A DNA stretch of 63,208 nt from Alphaproteobacteria bacterium. GTDB lineage: Bacteria > Pseudomonadota > Alphaproteobacteria > GCA-2731375. The notes below the pieces were generated by a model, which had not been told where the DNA came from, searched no databases, and saw only the letters and a program-made list of their open reading frames with translations. Both the position numbers and the translations under genes were made by a program. Below, piece after piece: positions 54,497 through 62,965 of this stretch. The stretch lies in assembly GCA_021776235.1 (NCBI GenBank), contig JAJFGG010000064.1, positions 1 through 63,208 of the forward strand. The letters run 5' to 3'. Each line of letters opens with the position of its first letter. The stretch's first letter is position 1.

Positions 54497-54745
54497 ATGG
54501 TCAAAGTGGCGCTTACCAGTGGTACTGCCAGCCAGTTCACTGACGGCAAGACTGAGGTCAATGTTACTGCCCAAAACGTTAGACAAATGGTGGCGGCGCT
54601 GGAGGGCAAGTTTCCAGGGTTAGGTACGGAGATCCAACAATCCATGTCCGTTGCCATAGACGGCGTGATCCTACCCGACCCGTTCCTCGAAACGGTAAAC
54701 GAGGACAGCGAGATCTTCATACTGCCGAAAATTGGTGGTGGCTGA
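54497..54745 (+). CDS. MoaD/ThiS-like ubiquitin-fold sulphur carrier
   Basis: 82 residues from the ATG at 54497 (MVKVALTSGTASQF), which has AAGGA upstream; a longer frame overlaps the previous gene. Beta-grasp features: VNVTAQNVRQMVAALEGKFPG, VAIDGVI, and the C-terminal PKIGGG that would be adenylated and thiocarboxylated. MoaD/ThiS proteins donate sulphur in molybdopterin or thiazole synthesis; a D-x-E-I-FILPxIGGG end is typical of small MoaD paralogues. It lies 28 bases after the large subunit, so a dedicated role is likely. Confidence 0.85.
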   Translation: MVKVALTSGTASQFTDGKTEVNVTAQNVRQMVAALEGKFPGLGTEIQQSMSVAIDGVILPDPFLETVNEDSEIFILPKIGGG

Positions 54746-54773
54746 CGAGATTTTTCTGGTTCCCAGAATGATC

Positions 54774-54804
54774 AAGGGCGGCTCACACCGAGCCGCCCTT
54801 TCTC
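54774..54804. terminator. Bidirectional intrinsic terminator
   Basis: AAGGGCGGCTC (54774-54784), loop ACACC, GAGCCGCCCTT (54790-54800) then TCTCGTTCT. 11-bp perfect stem between the MoaD-like stop and the converging acyl-CoA dehydrogenase stop. Confidence 0.85.
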
Positions 54805-54836
54805 GTTCTCTGAAAACCCGGACCGAAGTGGAAAAT

Positions 54837-56069
54837 TTAATCCCGGCCAGTCGGTAGATCCCGGAATGCGACCTCCTTATCCACACGCACATCCTGGGGC
54901 AGGCCCAAAACCCGTTCCGCAATGATATTACGCAGTATTTCATCCGTACCGCCGGCAATGCGGTATCCTGGCGATGACAGTGCGCCAGTCTGAAACAAGC
55001 CGTCCATGGCAATAATATCGGGGTCCGTAATTACCCCAAGCATTTCCTGCATTTCCATGCCAAAAAACGAGACCTCCTGATACTTGAAGGCGCTGACCAC
55101 CTTGTTGATGGAGGATTCAGGACCAGGTGTATCGCCGCGTGACAGGGCCGTCATGGTGCGGAAATGAGCGTTCTTCAAGCCCTGTTGCCGGACATACCAG
55201 TCAGCCAGTCGGTCACGCACCATGGCATTATCCAGGGCCGGGCCGTCCTCCAATTCCGTATCGCGCACCAGATCGAATATCTCGTCAAAATCGGGTGGCG
55301 GCGCGACGCCAACGGCAAAGCGTTCGTTCATCAAAGTGGTCAGGGAGACCTTCCAGCCATCGCCTACCGCGCCCAAGCGCTGACGATCCGGAATACGAAC
55401 GTCGGAAAAATACACTTCATTGAAGTTCGCCGCCCCGGACATTTGCTTAATGGGACGGACTTCGATCCCCGGAGATTTCATGGAGAGAAAGAAAAAGGTT
55501 AAGCCCTTGTGCTTGGGCACATCGAAATCGCTGCGGGTGACCAGAATGGCGTAGTCTGAAAATTGCGCGCCCGAAGTCCAGATCTTTTGCCCATTGATGA
55601 TCCAGTCATCGCCGTCCTGTTCTGCCCGGGTCCGCAATCCGGCCAGATCGGACCCCCCCGCCGGTTCGGAAAATAATTGACACCAAATTTCCTCACCGCG
55701 CAAGGCAGGGGGCGCATAGCGTTGTTTCTGCTCTTCCGTGGCGTAGGCCAACATGGTGGGTATACACATGCCAAGGCCAATCTCGTAGACGCCCCGGGGC
55801 GCCACGTAATTGGCTTCTTCCTGATTATAAATTACCTGAGTGATGGGCGGCAGGCCCTGGCCGCCATATTCTTCTGGCATGGTAATGCCAGCAAAACCCG
55901 CGGCGGCTTTCTTGGCCTGCCAGGCCCGCGCCGCGGCCAGCGCCTCATCCTTGTTCCAACCCGTTGCCAGATTACTGCTGCCGCTTTTCTTGGCCGCAGC
56001 ATTGGCGCTTAGAAAATCGCGCGCCTTGGCCCGAAACGCAGCCTCTTCCGGCGTATCTGTGAAATCCAT
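54837..56069 (-). CDS. Acyl-CoA dehydrogenase, FadE-like (large partner)
   Basis: 410 residues from the ATG at 56069 (MDFTDTPEEAAFRAKA); an upstream extension reads into the previous gene. Motifs: CQLFSEPAGGSDLAGLRTRAEQ and WIINGQKIWTSGAQFSDYAILV; C-terminal AGGTDEILRNIIAERVLGLP. The place where medium-chain enzymes have Glu (EGT) reads AGGT. That pattern is common in subunits of heteromeric acyl-CoA dehydrogenases of sterol and cyclic-acid breakdown. It follows the next gene by about 11 bases on the same strand. Confidence 0.9.
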   Translation of the reverse strand: MDFTDTPEEAAFRAKARDFLSANAAAKKSGSSNLATGWNKDEALAAARAWQAKKAAAGFAGITMPEEYGGQGLPPITQVIYNQEEANYVAPRGVYEIGLGMCIPTMLAYATEEQKQRYAPPALRGEEIWCQLFSEPAGGSDLAGLRTRAEQDGDDWIINGQKIWTSGAQFSDYAILVTRSDFDVPKHKGLTFFFLSMKSPGIEVRPIKQMSGAANFNEVYFSDVRIPDRQRLGAVGDGWKVSLTTLMNERFAVGVAPPPDFDEIFDLVRDTELEDGPALDNAMVRDRLADWYVRQQGLKNAHFRTMTALSRGDTPGPESSINKVVSAFKYQEVSFFGMEMQEMLGVITDPDIIAMDGLFQTGALSSPGYRIAGGTDEILRNIIAERVLGLPQDVRVDKEVAFRDLPTGRD

Positions 56070-56080
56070 TTGTTTATTCC

Positions 56081-57187
56081 CTATGCTGCGTTGCGCCGTT
56101 CCAGTGCCCGGATCAGGCGGTCTTTCCACCGGCGCTGGCTACCCAGCACCAGCGCCAGTTGGCGGGCCCGGCGGTAATAAAGATGACAGTTGAATTCCCA
56201 GGTGAAGCCCATGCCGCCATGCACTTGGACGTTCTCTCTCGCGGCAAAGTTAAAGGCTTCGATCGCCGCAACCCGGGCCGTCGCCGCCGCAACGGGCAGT
56301 TCGGCCGCATTGGTCGACAAAGCCCAGGCGCCGTAATAGGCGTTTGAGCGTGCCAGCTCGATCTGGATATACATATCCGCCAGACGATGCTTGATGGCTT
56401 GATAGCCGGCGATGGGCCGGCCAAAGGCGAAGCGGCCCAGGGCATATTCCTTGGCCATTTCCAGGCAAGCCTGGGCCCCGCCGATCTGTTCGAAAGCCAT
56501 TAACACGGCGGCCCGATCCTGGATTCGCTCCAACAACGGCCAGCCGTCATCGCCAAGTTTTTCTGCTCCCGCATCCGCAAAGGTGAGTCTCGCCTGAGAA
56601 CGGGTCGGATCCATGGTATCGACCGTCTGCCGCATCACACCGGCGCCATTCAGATCGACGATGAACAGCCCGGACGAAGTGCCTTCCCGTGCAACGACGA
56701 TAGCCCGATCCGCGACATCACCGTCCGCCACGGGCAATTTCTCACCTGTAAGTTTGCCATCCGATACTTCCGCCACGATATTGCTTTCCGTAGCCGGACG
56801 GGAACCTTCGGATAGGGCCAGGCACCAGATTGTCGCGCCGGTGGCAAGATCCGGCAAATAGTTTTGTTTCTGATCTTCGCTACCCGCTGTCAACAAGGCT
56901 TCGGCACCGAGGTAGATCGAGGATGCATAGGGCGTCGGCGCCAGGGCGCGGCCTAGTTCCTCCGCCAACACGCATAATTCAAGATGTCCCATGCCGGAGC
57001 CACCGTATGCCTCGGGAATGGCCGCACCCAGCCAACCCATTTCGCCGAATTGCCGCCATAGATCCCGGTCATAGGGTTGTTCGGTCTCGAGGGTTTCACG
57101 CACCACCTCAGGTGGCGATTTATCCATCAGGAACCGCCGGGCCTGATCCCGCAACATGCGTTGATCGTCATTGAACTCAAAATTCAT
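56081..57187 (-). CDS. Acyl-CoA dehydrogenase, FadE-like (small partner)
   Basis: 368 residues. MNFEFNDDQRMLRDQARRFL opens the helical domain; IPEAYGGSGMGHLELCVLAEELGRAL and CLALSEGSRPATESNIVAE follow; C-terminal QVHGGMGFTWEFNCHLYYRRA. It lacks the EGT/GGT-E-I segment seen at the C-terminus of the neighbouring dehydrogenase and the usual TxxxGSD FAD loop, so it may work only as a partner subunit. Upstream gene of a two-gene operon; it diverges from the GT41 gene. Confidence 0.9.
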   Translation of the reverse strand: MNFEFNDDQRMLRDQARRFLMDKSPPEVVRETLETEQPYDRDLWRQFGEMGWLGAAIPEAYGGSGMGHLELCVLAEELGRALAPTPYASSIYLGAEALLTAGSEDQKQNYLPDLATGATIWCLALSEGSRPATESNIVAEVSDGKLTGEKLPVADGDVADRAIVVAREGTSSGLFIVDLNGAGVMRQTVDTMDPTRSQARLTFADAGAEKLGDDGWPLLERIQDRAAVLMAFEQIGGAQACLEMAKEYALGRFAFGRPIAGYQAIKHRLADMYIQIELARSNAYYGAWALSTNAAELPVAAATARVAAIEAFNFAARENVQVHGGMGFTWEFNCHLYYRRARQLALVLGSQRRWKDRLIRALERRNAA

Positions 57188-57318
57188 AGTCGCCGTCCAA
57201 TCTTACCACTGCAACAAGCGCCCGGACATCAAATCGGAGTTCGCCCCCGCCCGTCAAGGCGATTTGATCATTGGCCTATTTTAGGGATGTTTAACCATAC
57301 CCGATTATAAGCAGTGCA

Positions 57319-59337
57319 ATGGAACAGATTGATCCACGGGCGGAGTTCGAAGGCGGCAACGATGCTTTGGCCCAGGGCCGGGCAGGGGATGCCGTCGCGC
57401 ATTACCGTAGGGCCCTCTCCGTGGCGCCTGATGTGGTCGAAATTCATCACAATTTGACAGCTGCCCTGGCCCAGTTGCAATGCCTGGACGAAGCGGCGGA
57501 TATTGCCCGGCAGGGCTTGGCGTGGCGGCCCGACTACGCACCCTTGCATGTCGCCCTGGCCAATATTTTGAGCCAAGGCGATGGCACCGAATCTGCCCGA
57601 AAACACTATGGGAAAGCCCTGCGTCAGGAGCCAGAGCTGGCCTCTGCCTGGTCTGGAATGGCCGGCCTGTTAATGGCGGAAGGATTTTATGAAAAAGCAT
57701 TAGAACACTATCGCAAGGCACTGTTATTAAACCCAAAGAATATAGTTTGCATAAACAACCTGGCGATTTGCCAATTGAATTTGGGCCGTCATCACGAAGC
57801 CCTGGCGTTATACCGTGATCTGGTCATGTTGGATCCGAATTTGGGGTCGTCGCACAACAATCTGGGGCAGGTTTTGCAGGGCCTGGGCCGGCATGACGAG
57901 GCGGTGATGGCCTTTCGCCGGGCTCTGGCGCTGGATCAGAGTATTGATAATCTGGCACCTTTTCTAATGCAGTCGTTGATGTACCAATGCGCCTGGGATG
58001 ATCTGGACCAGATCAAGCAGAAAGTTCTGGACGAAACCAGTCGCCGGCTTCAGCACAATCTGCCCATTACTGTGCAACCATTTTCGTTGGCCGGCACGGA
58101 CGCGTCTCCGGACTTGCGTCTGGCCGCTGCCCGCTCATATGCCGGTCATTGCGCGGCCGCCGTAATCCCTCTGCGTGATCGCCTGGCGTTTCGCCATGGT
58201 CCGGCCCAAACAGGCCCCCTGCGTATTGGTTATGTTTCGCCGGACTTCCGCCAGCACAGCGTCGCCACCGCCTTCAAGGATCTGATAGCCTGTCACGACC
58301 GTGCAGGGTTCGAATGGTTTGGCTATGTCATAGGAGGCGAGCCACGGGATCAGTTAACCGAGTATTTTCGGGCTCAGTTCACTCATTTTGCCGATTTCAA
58401 GGATCAGGACCTGGCACAATCCGCCCGCCATATACATAAGGACCGGCTCGACCTGTTGGTGGATCTATCGGGCTTCACCCGTCATTCCGCGCTTGAATTG
58501 TTGACCTTACGCCCGGCGCCGGTACAGGCTCATTATCTGGGTTACGGCGCGACCCTGGGCGCCGACTGTGTGCAATACTTGTTGACGGATGCGGTCCACA
58601 CACCGCCCGAATTGGCGCCCTACTGTGCCGAAGCCCTGGTTTATCTACCTGATAGTTTCATGGCCACATCGCGCCCGGAAATTGATCCGCAGCCGCCTGA
58701 TCGGCGTAGCCAGGGCCTGCCTGAAGAGGCTACGGTGTTTGCCAACTTCAATGCACATTACAAGTTCGATCCTGAGACGTTTGATCTTTGGTTGGGTCTT
58801 TTGCGGCAACTGCCGGGCAGCGTCCTGTGGCTGCTGCGCGGCGGCGATGTGGCCACGGCCAATCTGCGGGCCAGAGCACTGACCAGGGGCATTGATGCTG
58901 AGCGCCTGGTTTTCGCGCCCCGGGCAACTCATTCGAGGCATCTGGCCCGTCAATCATTGGCGGATTTGAGCCTGGATTGCCGCCATCACACGGGCGGCGT
59001 TTCTACCCTGGATGCTCTTTGGTCCGGCCTGCCGGTAATAAGCATGGCCGGCGACAATCAGTCCGCCCGTACCGGTGCCTCCATCCTGCACGCTGCGGGC
59101 CTGGGCGATCTGGCCGTCGGTTCAATGCAGGAATATTGCGAACTGGCCCTGCATCTGGCTCATGACCCGGTGGCACTGAAGAGTTTGAAAGCGCGCCTGC
59201 GGCGCAACATGAACACGGCGCCCTTATTTGACACCCCACGCCTGGCGCGGCATCTGGAAGCGGCCTATGGTGAAATGGTGCGCCGCGACCGGGCTGGCGA
59301 GGCGGTAGGTTCCTTTGCCGCCGCCCAGGTCGTATGA
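57319..59337 (+). CDS. TPR-containing GT41 (OGT/SPINDLY-like) glycosyltransferase
   Basis: 672 residues. Roughly the first 230 form tetratricopeptide repeats (AVAHYRRAL-, ALEHYRKALLLNPKN-, AVMAFRRALALDQ-type helices). The catalytic part begins near residue 295: LRIGYVSPDFRQHSV, then LDLLVDLSGFT, APVQAHYLGYGATLGA, and HTGGVSTLDALWSGLPVISMAG, the nucleotide-sugar site of O-GlcNAc-transferase-like enzymes. Bacterial members may modify proteins such as flagellins or adhesins; no target gene is visible nearby. Divergent from the acyl-CoA dehydrogenase pair. Confidence 0.9.
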   Translation: MEQIDPRAEFEGGNDALAQGRAGDAVAHYRRALSVAPDVVEIHHNLTAALAQLQCLDEAADIARQGLAWRPDYAPLHVALANILSQGDGTESARKHYGKALRQEPELASAWSGMAGLLMAEGFYEKALEHYRKALLLNPKNIVCINNLAICQLNLGRHHEALALYRDLVMLDPNLGSSHNNLGQVLQGLGRHDEAVMAFRRALALDQSIDNLAPFLMQSLMYQCAWDDLDQIKQKVLDETSRRLQHNLPITVQPFSLAGTDASPDLRLAAARSYAGHCAAAVIPLRDRLAFRHGPAQTGPLRIGYVSPDFRQHSVATAFKDLIACHDRAGFEWFGYVIGGEPRDQLTEYFRAQFTHFADFKDQDLAQSARHIHKDRLDLLVDLSGFTRHSALELLTLRPAPVQAHYLGYGATLGADCVQYLLTDAVHTPPELAPYCAEALVYLPDSFMATSRPEIDPQPPDRRSQGLPEEATVFANFNAHYKFDPETFDLWLGLLRQLPGSVLWLLRGGDVATANLRARALTRGIDAERLVFAPRATHSRHLARQSLADLSLDCRHHTGGVSTLDALWSGLPVISMAGDNQSARTGASILHAAGLGDLAVGSMQEYCELALHLAHDPVALKSLKARLRRNMNTAPLFDTPRLARHLEAAYGEMVRRDRAGEAVGSFAAAQVV

Positions 59338-59384
59338 TACCGCCTAACTGACGACAGGAGTTTGGCAGTAGGGGTACCGCGATC

Positions 59385-60029
59385 ATGGATTTGACCGAAC
59401 GACTTGAAAAACTGTACGCCAGCGCGGTGTATGATGTGATGAACGGCATGGGCCATAATAATTGCGTCCTGCCGCCTGGGATCAATGCCCTGGATGCCTC
59501 GCACCGACTGGCCGGCCAGGTGGAAACCATGAATGGCGATTACAGCGAGGACAAGGACGCTGGCGAGACTCTGTTGGCCTGGGCCACGGTGCTGTCCAGG
59601 GCACCGTCGGGCAAGGTGCTTATCTGCCAACCCAATACCTATGAAGTGGCCTTGATGGGGGAATTATCCGCGGAAACCCTGAATTATCGCGGCGTGCGGG
59701 GCTACATCGTCGATGGCGGCTGCCGCGATGTACCGTTTCTGTTGAAGAATGACTTTCCCGTCTTTTGCCGCTTCAACACACCCAAGGATATATGCAAGCG
59801 TTGGATCGCCGAAAGTATGGGAGAGCCCATCGACATCGGCGGCGTCGAGATCGCGAGAGGCGATTATGTACTGGCCGATATTGACGGTGTTGTCATCATT
59901 CCCCAGGACATGGCGGAAGCGGTAATAGCCGAGACGGAGGCCGTGGCAACGACGGAAACCGCCATGCGTGATGCCATTCTGGGCGGCATGGACCCAGTTG
60001 ACGCCTACCGGAAATTCGATACGTTTTGA
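59385..60029 (+). CDS. RraA-like protein (HMG aldolase/dimethylmenaquinone-methyltransferase fold)
   Basis: 214 residues. GELSAETLNYRGVRGYIVDGGCRDV carries the R-D pair of the 4-hydroxy-4-methyl-2-oxoglutarate/oxaloacetate aldolase group, which bind divalent metal. The fold is also shared by RraA, the RNase E inhibitor. With the full G-x-x-R-D motif, a small-molecule lyase function is likelier than RNase E control. Its stop overlaps the TTG proposed as start of the ABC-2 gene (TTGA). Confidence 0.85.
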   Translation: MDLTERLEKLYASAVYDVMNGMGHNNCVLPPGINALDASHRLAGQVETMNGDYSEDKDAGETLLAWATVLSRAPSGKVLICQPNTYEVALMGELSAETLNYRGVRGYIVDGGCRDVPFLLKNDFPVFCRFNTPKDICKRWIAESMGEPIDIGGVEIARGDYVLADIDGVVIIPQDMAEAVIAETEAVATTETAMRDAILGGMDPVDAYRKFDTF

Positions 60030-60874
60030 CCGCGCCTAAATCGCCGCCGCAAAGCCCGGACCAATCGGCGCGGCATTTTTCGGCCCAATTTTCACCGCGG
60101 GACGTGGGCGCCATAAACTGGCTGGGTATCTGGACCCTCTATAGCAAGGAAGTACATCGCTTCCTGAAGATCGCCTTGCAGTCTATCGTGGCGCCGGTGG
60201 TGACCACGTTGCTGTTTCTGGCGGTATTTTCCCTCGCCTTTGGTGACCGGGCGGTCTCGGGCGGCGCAGTGCCGTTCCCCCGATTTCTCGCCCCCGGCCT
60301 GATCATGATGGCGATCGTGCAAAACAGTTTCGCCAACGGCGCTTCATCCCTTCTGATTTCCAAGATCCAGGGCAATATCGTGGATTTGCTGATGCCGCCT
60401 CTGGGCCCGGGGGAGTTCAGTTTTTGCTTTGCTATGGCCGGCGCCACACGGGGTTTGTTGTGTGGCGCCGCCGTCGCCCTGGGGATGAACCTGTTTGTCG
60501 ACAATTCGGTAGCTCATGCCTGGCCGATATTTTTCTACGGCGCGGGGGCCGGGCTGTTGCTATCCCAAATCGGCATCACCGCTGGCATATGGGCCGACAA
60601 ATTTGACCATATGGCCACCATCACCAACTTCATCATCACACCTCTGGCCTTTCTGTCGGGCACCTTCTATTCCATCGACCGGTTGCCCGAGCCATGGTTC
60701 GGCCTTAGCCAGATTAACCCTTTCTTCTATATGATTGACGGCTTCCGCTACGGCTTCATTGATCACGCCGACGGCGCCCTGGCGGTGGGGGTGGCGATGC
60801 TTGTCCTTTTGAATGGCGGTATGTGGATCTGCAACTACCTGATCCTGCGCAACGGCTGGAAATTGAAGTCGTGA
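60026..60874 (+). CDS. ABC-2 type transporter permease
   Basis: 282 residues from a TTG that overlaps the RraA-like stop by 4 bases; a GTG further in (VGAINWLG) is the next option, and there is no early ATG. LYSKEVHRFLKIALQSIVAPVVTTLLFLAVFSLAFG, IMMAIVQNSFANGASSLLISK and PLAFLSGTFYSIDRLPEPW...INPFFYMIDGFRYG are typical ABC-2 (NodJ/YadH-like) export permease segments. It needs an ATPase; none is encoded in the window. Confidence 0.88.
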   Translation: MTAPKSPPQSPDQSARHFSAQFSPRDVGAINWLGIWTLYSKEVHRFLKIALQSIVAPVVTTLLFLAVFSLAFGDRAVSGGAVPFPRFLAPGLIMMAIVQNSFANGASSLLISKIQGNIVDLLMPPLGPGEFSFCFAMAGATRGLLCGAAVALGMNLFVDNSVAHAWPIFFYGAGAGLLLSQIGITAGIWADKFDHMATITNFIITPLAFLSGTFYSIDRLPEPWFGLSQINPFFYMIDGFRYGFIDHADGALAVGVAMLVLLNGGMWICNYLILRNGWKLKS

Positions 60875-60974
60875 TCCGGGCCTGAAATTGGAAACGCGGG
60901 CCAGAATAAGTAAATATGGACGCTTGGCGGGTGCGGCAGGCGTGCATCGGTCAATCGTCAGCAGTGACCCTGTT

Positions 60975-62774
60975 TTAAGCCCCGATTGATGCGATCGGGA
61001 CGGGTATTGCACGGGAAGCCGGAAAGCGGATGCGGACGGTGGTGCCCTTACCGAATTCGCTGTTGATTTCAAGTATTCCGCCGTGCAGCTCCATAAATTT
61101 TTGACAGATCGGAAGGCCGAGGCCGGTACCTTCGTGCTCCCGCGCCTTGTGGCTGTCCACCTGGCTAAAGGGTTTAAGGACTTCATCGATGTCGCTGGCG
61201 GTCATGCCGATGCCTTGATCGGTAAATTCGACATCGACGGAACCCTCCGCACCAGTCAGTACCGAAATGAGGACGTGGTTGCCGTCATGGGAAAACTTCA
61301 CCGCATTGGATAACAGGTTGTTGACAATTTGTATCAGCGTCCGTTCGTCACAATAAAGGATAGGCATATTGTCCTGCACCGAAAGATCCAGCCACACGCC
61401 TTTCTTTGCAGCCTGTATGGCTGCCAATTCAATCGAGTTTTGCAGAAAGTCCTTCAGATCAACCTCGGTTTCATGCAATTCAAAGCGCCCAGCCTCGATT
61501 TTCGAGAGATCGAGAATGTCGTCAATGAGGCTGAGCAATAGGTTGCCGCTGCTTTCGATATCGCGCAGATAATCGTCGTAACGGGGATTCCCCAGAGGCC
61601 CGAATATTTTGCTCCGCATGGCTTGGGCAAACCCGATGATGGCGTTCAACGGGGTGCGAAGATCGTGGCTCATGGTCGCCAGAAATTCCGACTTGGCATG
61701 ATTTGCGGCATCGGCCTGATTGACGGCGGCGGATAGGTTGCGGTTGGTTTTAGCCACTTCATCGGCCATGGCGTTAAAGGCTAGGCCAAGCTCTTTGATC
61801 TCATAGGTGGCAAACCCCCCCGTCATCTCGACGCGGGCATCAAAGTTGCCAACCGCCATTCGTTTCGTTGTTGCGACAATCGAGGAAAGCGACCGTGTCA
61901 AATAACCTGATAGGAACCAACTCAATAGTGCTGCGCAAAAAACACCGACGAGGCTGATGCCGATCGCCGAGTTCTGAATTAGTGTCGCACCCGAGCGTAT
62001 TTCCGCCAGTGGCTGCGGTATCATGACACCCCAACCTGTGGTCGGCACGAAGGTATAACCTGAAACCATATCGGCTTTCAGGGCCGGCGAATAGAACACC
62101 ATTGTCCCGGTTTTTCGGGCCATCATCGCCTGCACGGGCGCAATTTTGGCGATGTTCTTTATGGAATTCTGCCAAGCCGGTAATGGATGGGCAATTACCT
62201 GTCCGGTTTGATCCACGATCGCGGCATGACCTTTCTCGCCAAACGATACGGCCTTGCCCTGCTTGACGATATATTTTGTCGAGACGGCGGCAATCACGAG
62301 TTTATCGCCGTAGGCGCGCAATAGGAACAAAACCGGATGGCCTCTGCCGCCCATCATGACCGGTGAGATGACGACACGATCACTTTTCAGCAAGGCGACG
62401 AATTTGCGAAACCGGGCCTGCGGTACTTGCCGCGGACAGGGCTGGTTTTCCAGTGCAATCTCGGCATCGATCACGCCGGTTTTCAGATCGGTGACGCAGA
62501 AATGCTCAACGTTCAGCGTTTCCATGAACTTTGATATGGCCGCTGATTTCTGCTCCCCGCGCGGCAGCGTAGCGACTAACTCGAAGCCATTAATCAGGTC
62601 AATAGAATAGCGTTCCAGCGCCTCGCCGACATTCTTCGCAATGATAAGATGCTTATCCCTGACGTTCTCAATTTCCTGGTTCAGAGCGTCAATAAAGATC
62701 CAGGTCGCAAGAGCGATCGCTGGCAACACGGCAATGCCAGAAAATGTTAGAAAAACAAGAAAGCGCAAGCGCAT
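60975..62774 (-). CDS. Cache-HAMP sensor histidine kinase
   Basis: 599 residues. TM1 (about 5-27), a periplasmic Cache-type sensor domain (about 30-260, with KGHAAIVDQTGQVIAHPLPA), TM2 (about 268-290), HAMP (about 290-345), HisKA with H370 in EFLATMSHDLRTPLN, and HATPase_c (CDERTLIQIVNNLLSNAVKF; GIGMTASDIDEVLKPFSQVD; GTGLGLPICQ). Senses a small molecule, then phosphorylates a partner; no response regulator is adjacent, so it is an orphan here. Confidence 0.93.
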   Translation of the reverse strand: MRLRFLVFLTFSGIAVLPAIALATWIFIDALNQEIENVRDKHLIIAKNVGEALERYSIDLINGFELVATLPRGEQKSAAISKFMETLNVEHFCVTDLKTGVIDAEIALENQPCPRQVPQARFRKFVALLKSDRVVISPVMMGGRGHPVLFLLRAYGDKLVIAAVSTKYIVKQGKAVSFGEKGHAAIVDQTGQVIAHPLPAWQNSIKNIAKIAPVQAMMARKTGTMVFYSPALKADMVSGYTFVPTTGWGVMIPQPLAEIRSGATLIQNSAIGISLVGVFCAALLSWFLSGYLTRSLSSIVATTKRMAVGNFDARVEMTGGFATYEIKELGLAFNAMADEVAKTNRNLSAAVNQADAANHAKSEFLATMSHDLRTPLNAIIGFAQAMRSKIFGPLGNPRYDDYLRDIESSGNLLLSLIDDILDLSKIEAGRFELHETEVDLKDFLQNSIELAAIQAAKKGVWLDLSVQDNMPILYCDERTLIQIVNNLLSNAVKFSHDGNHVLISVLTGAEGSVDVEFTDQGIGMTASDIDEVLKPFSQVDSHKAREHEGTGLGLPICQKFMELHGGILEINSEFGKGTTVRIRFPASRAIPVPIASIGA

Positions 62775-62813
62775 CCGCGACCGTCCTGACGAATCCCCAA
62801 TTTTTGACTTTAG

Positions 62814-62838
62814 AGGTTCATGATATGCTTATGAACCT
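62814..62838. promoter_or_regulatory. Candidate operator upstream of the histidine kinase
   Basis: AGGTTCAT (62814-62821), 9 bases, ATGAACCT (62831-62838): a perfect 8-bp inverted repeat about 40 bases before the kinase ATG, in its expected promoter region. Confidence 0.4.
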
Positions 62839-62965
62839 AGTATTCGCAGCAACTGTGACCCCATATCGTTAATATTTAGCGAGATGGTACGGTTAAGAAA
62901 AAATTTCTTATATCTATCGGAGGCCCATCGGCCGGAGGATTAGATCAAATCCAGACTATTCTGGG

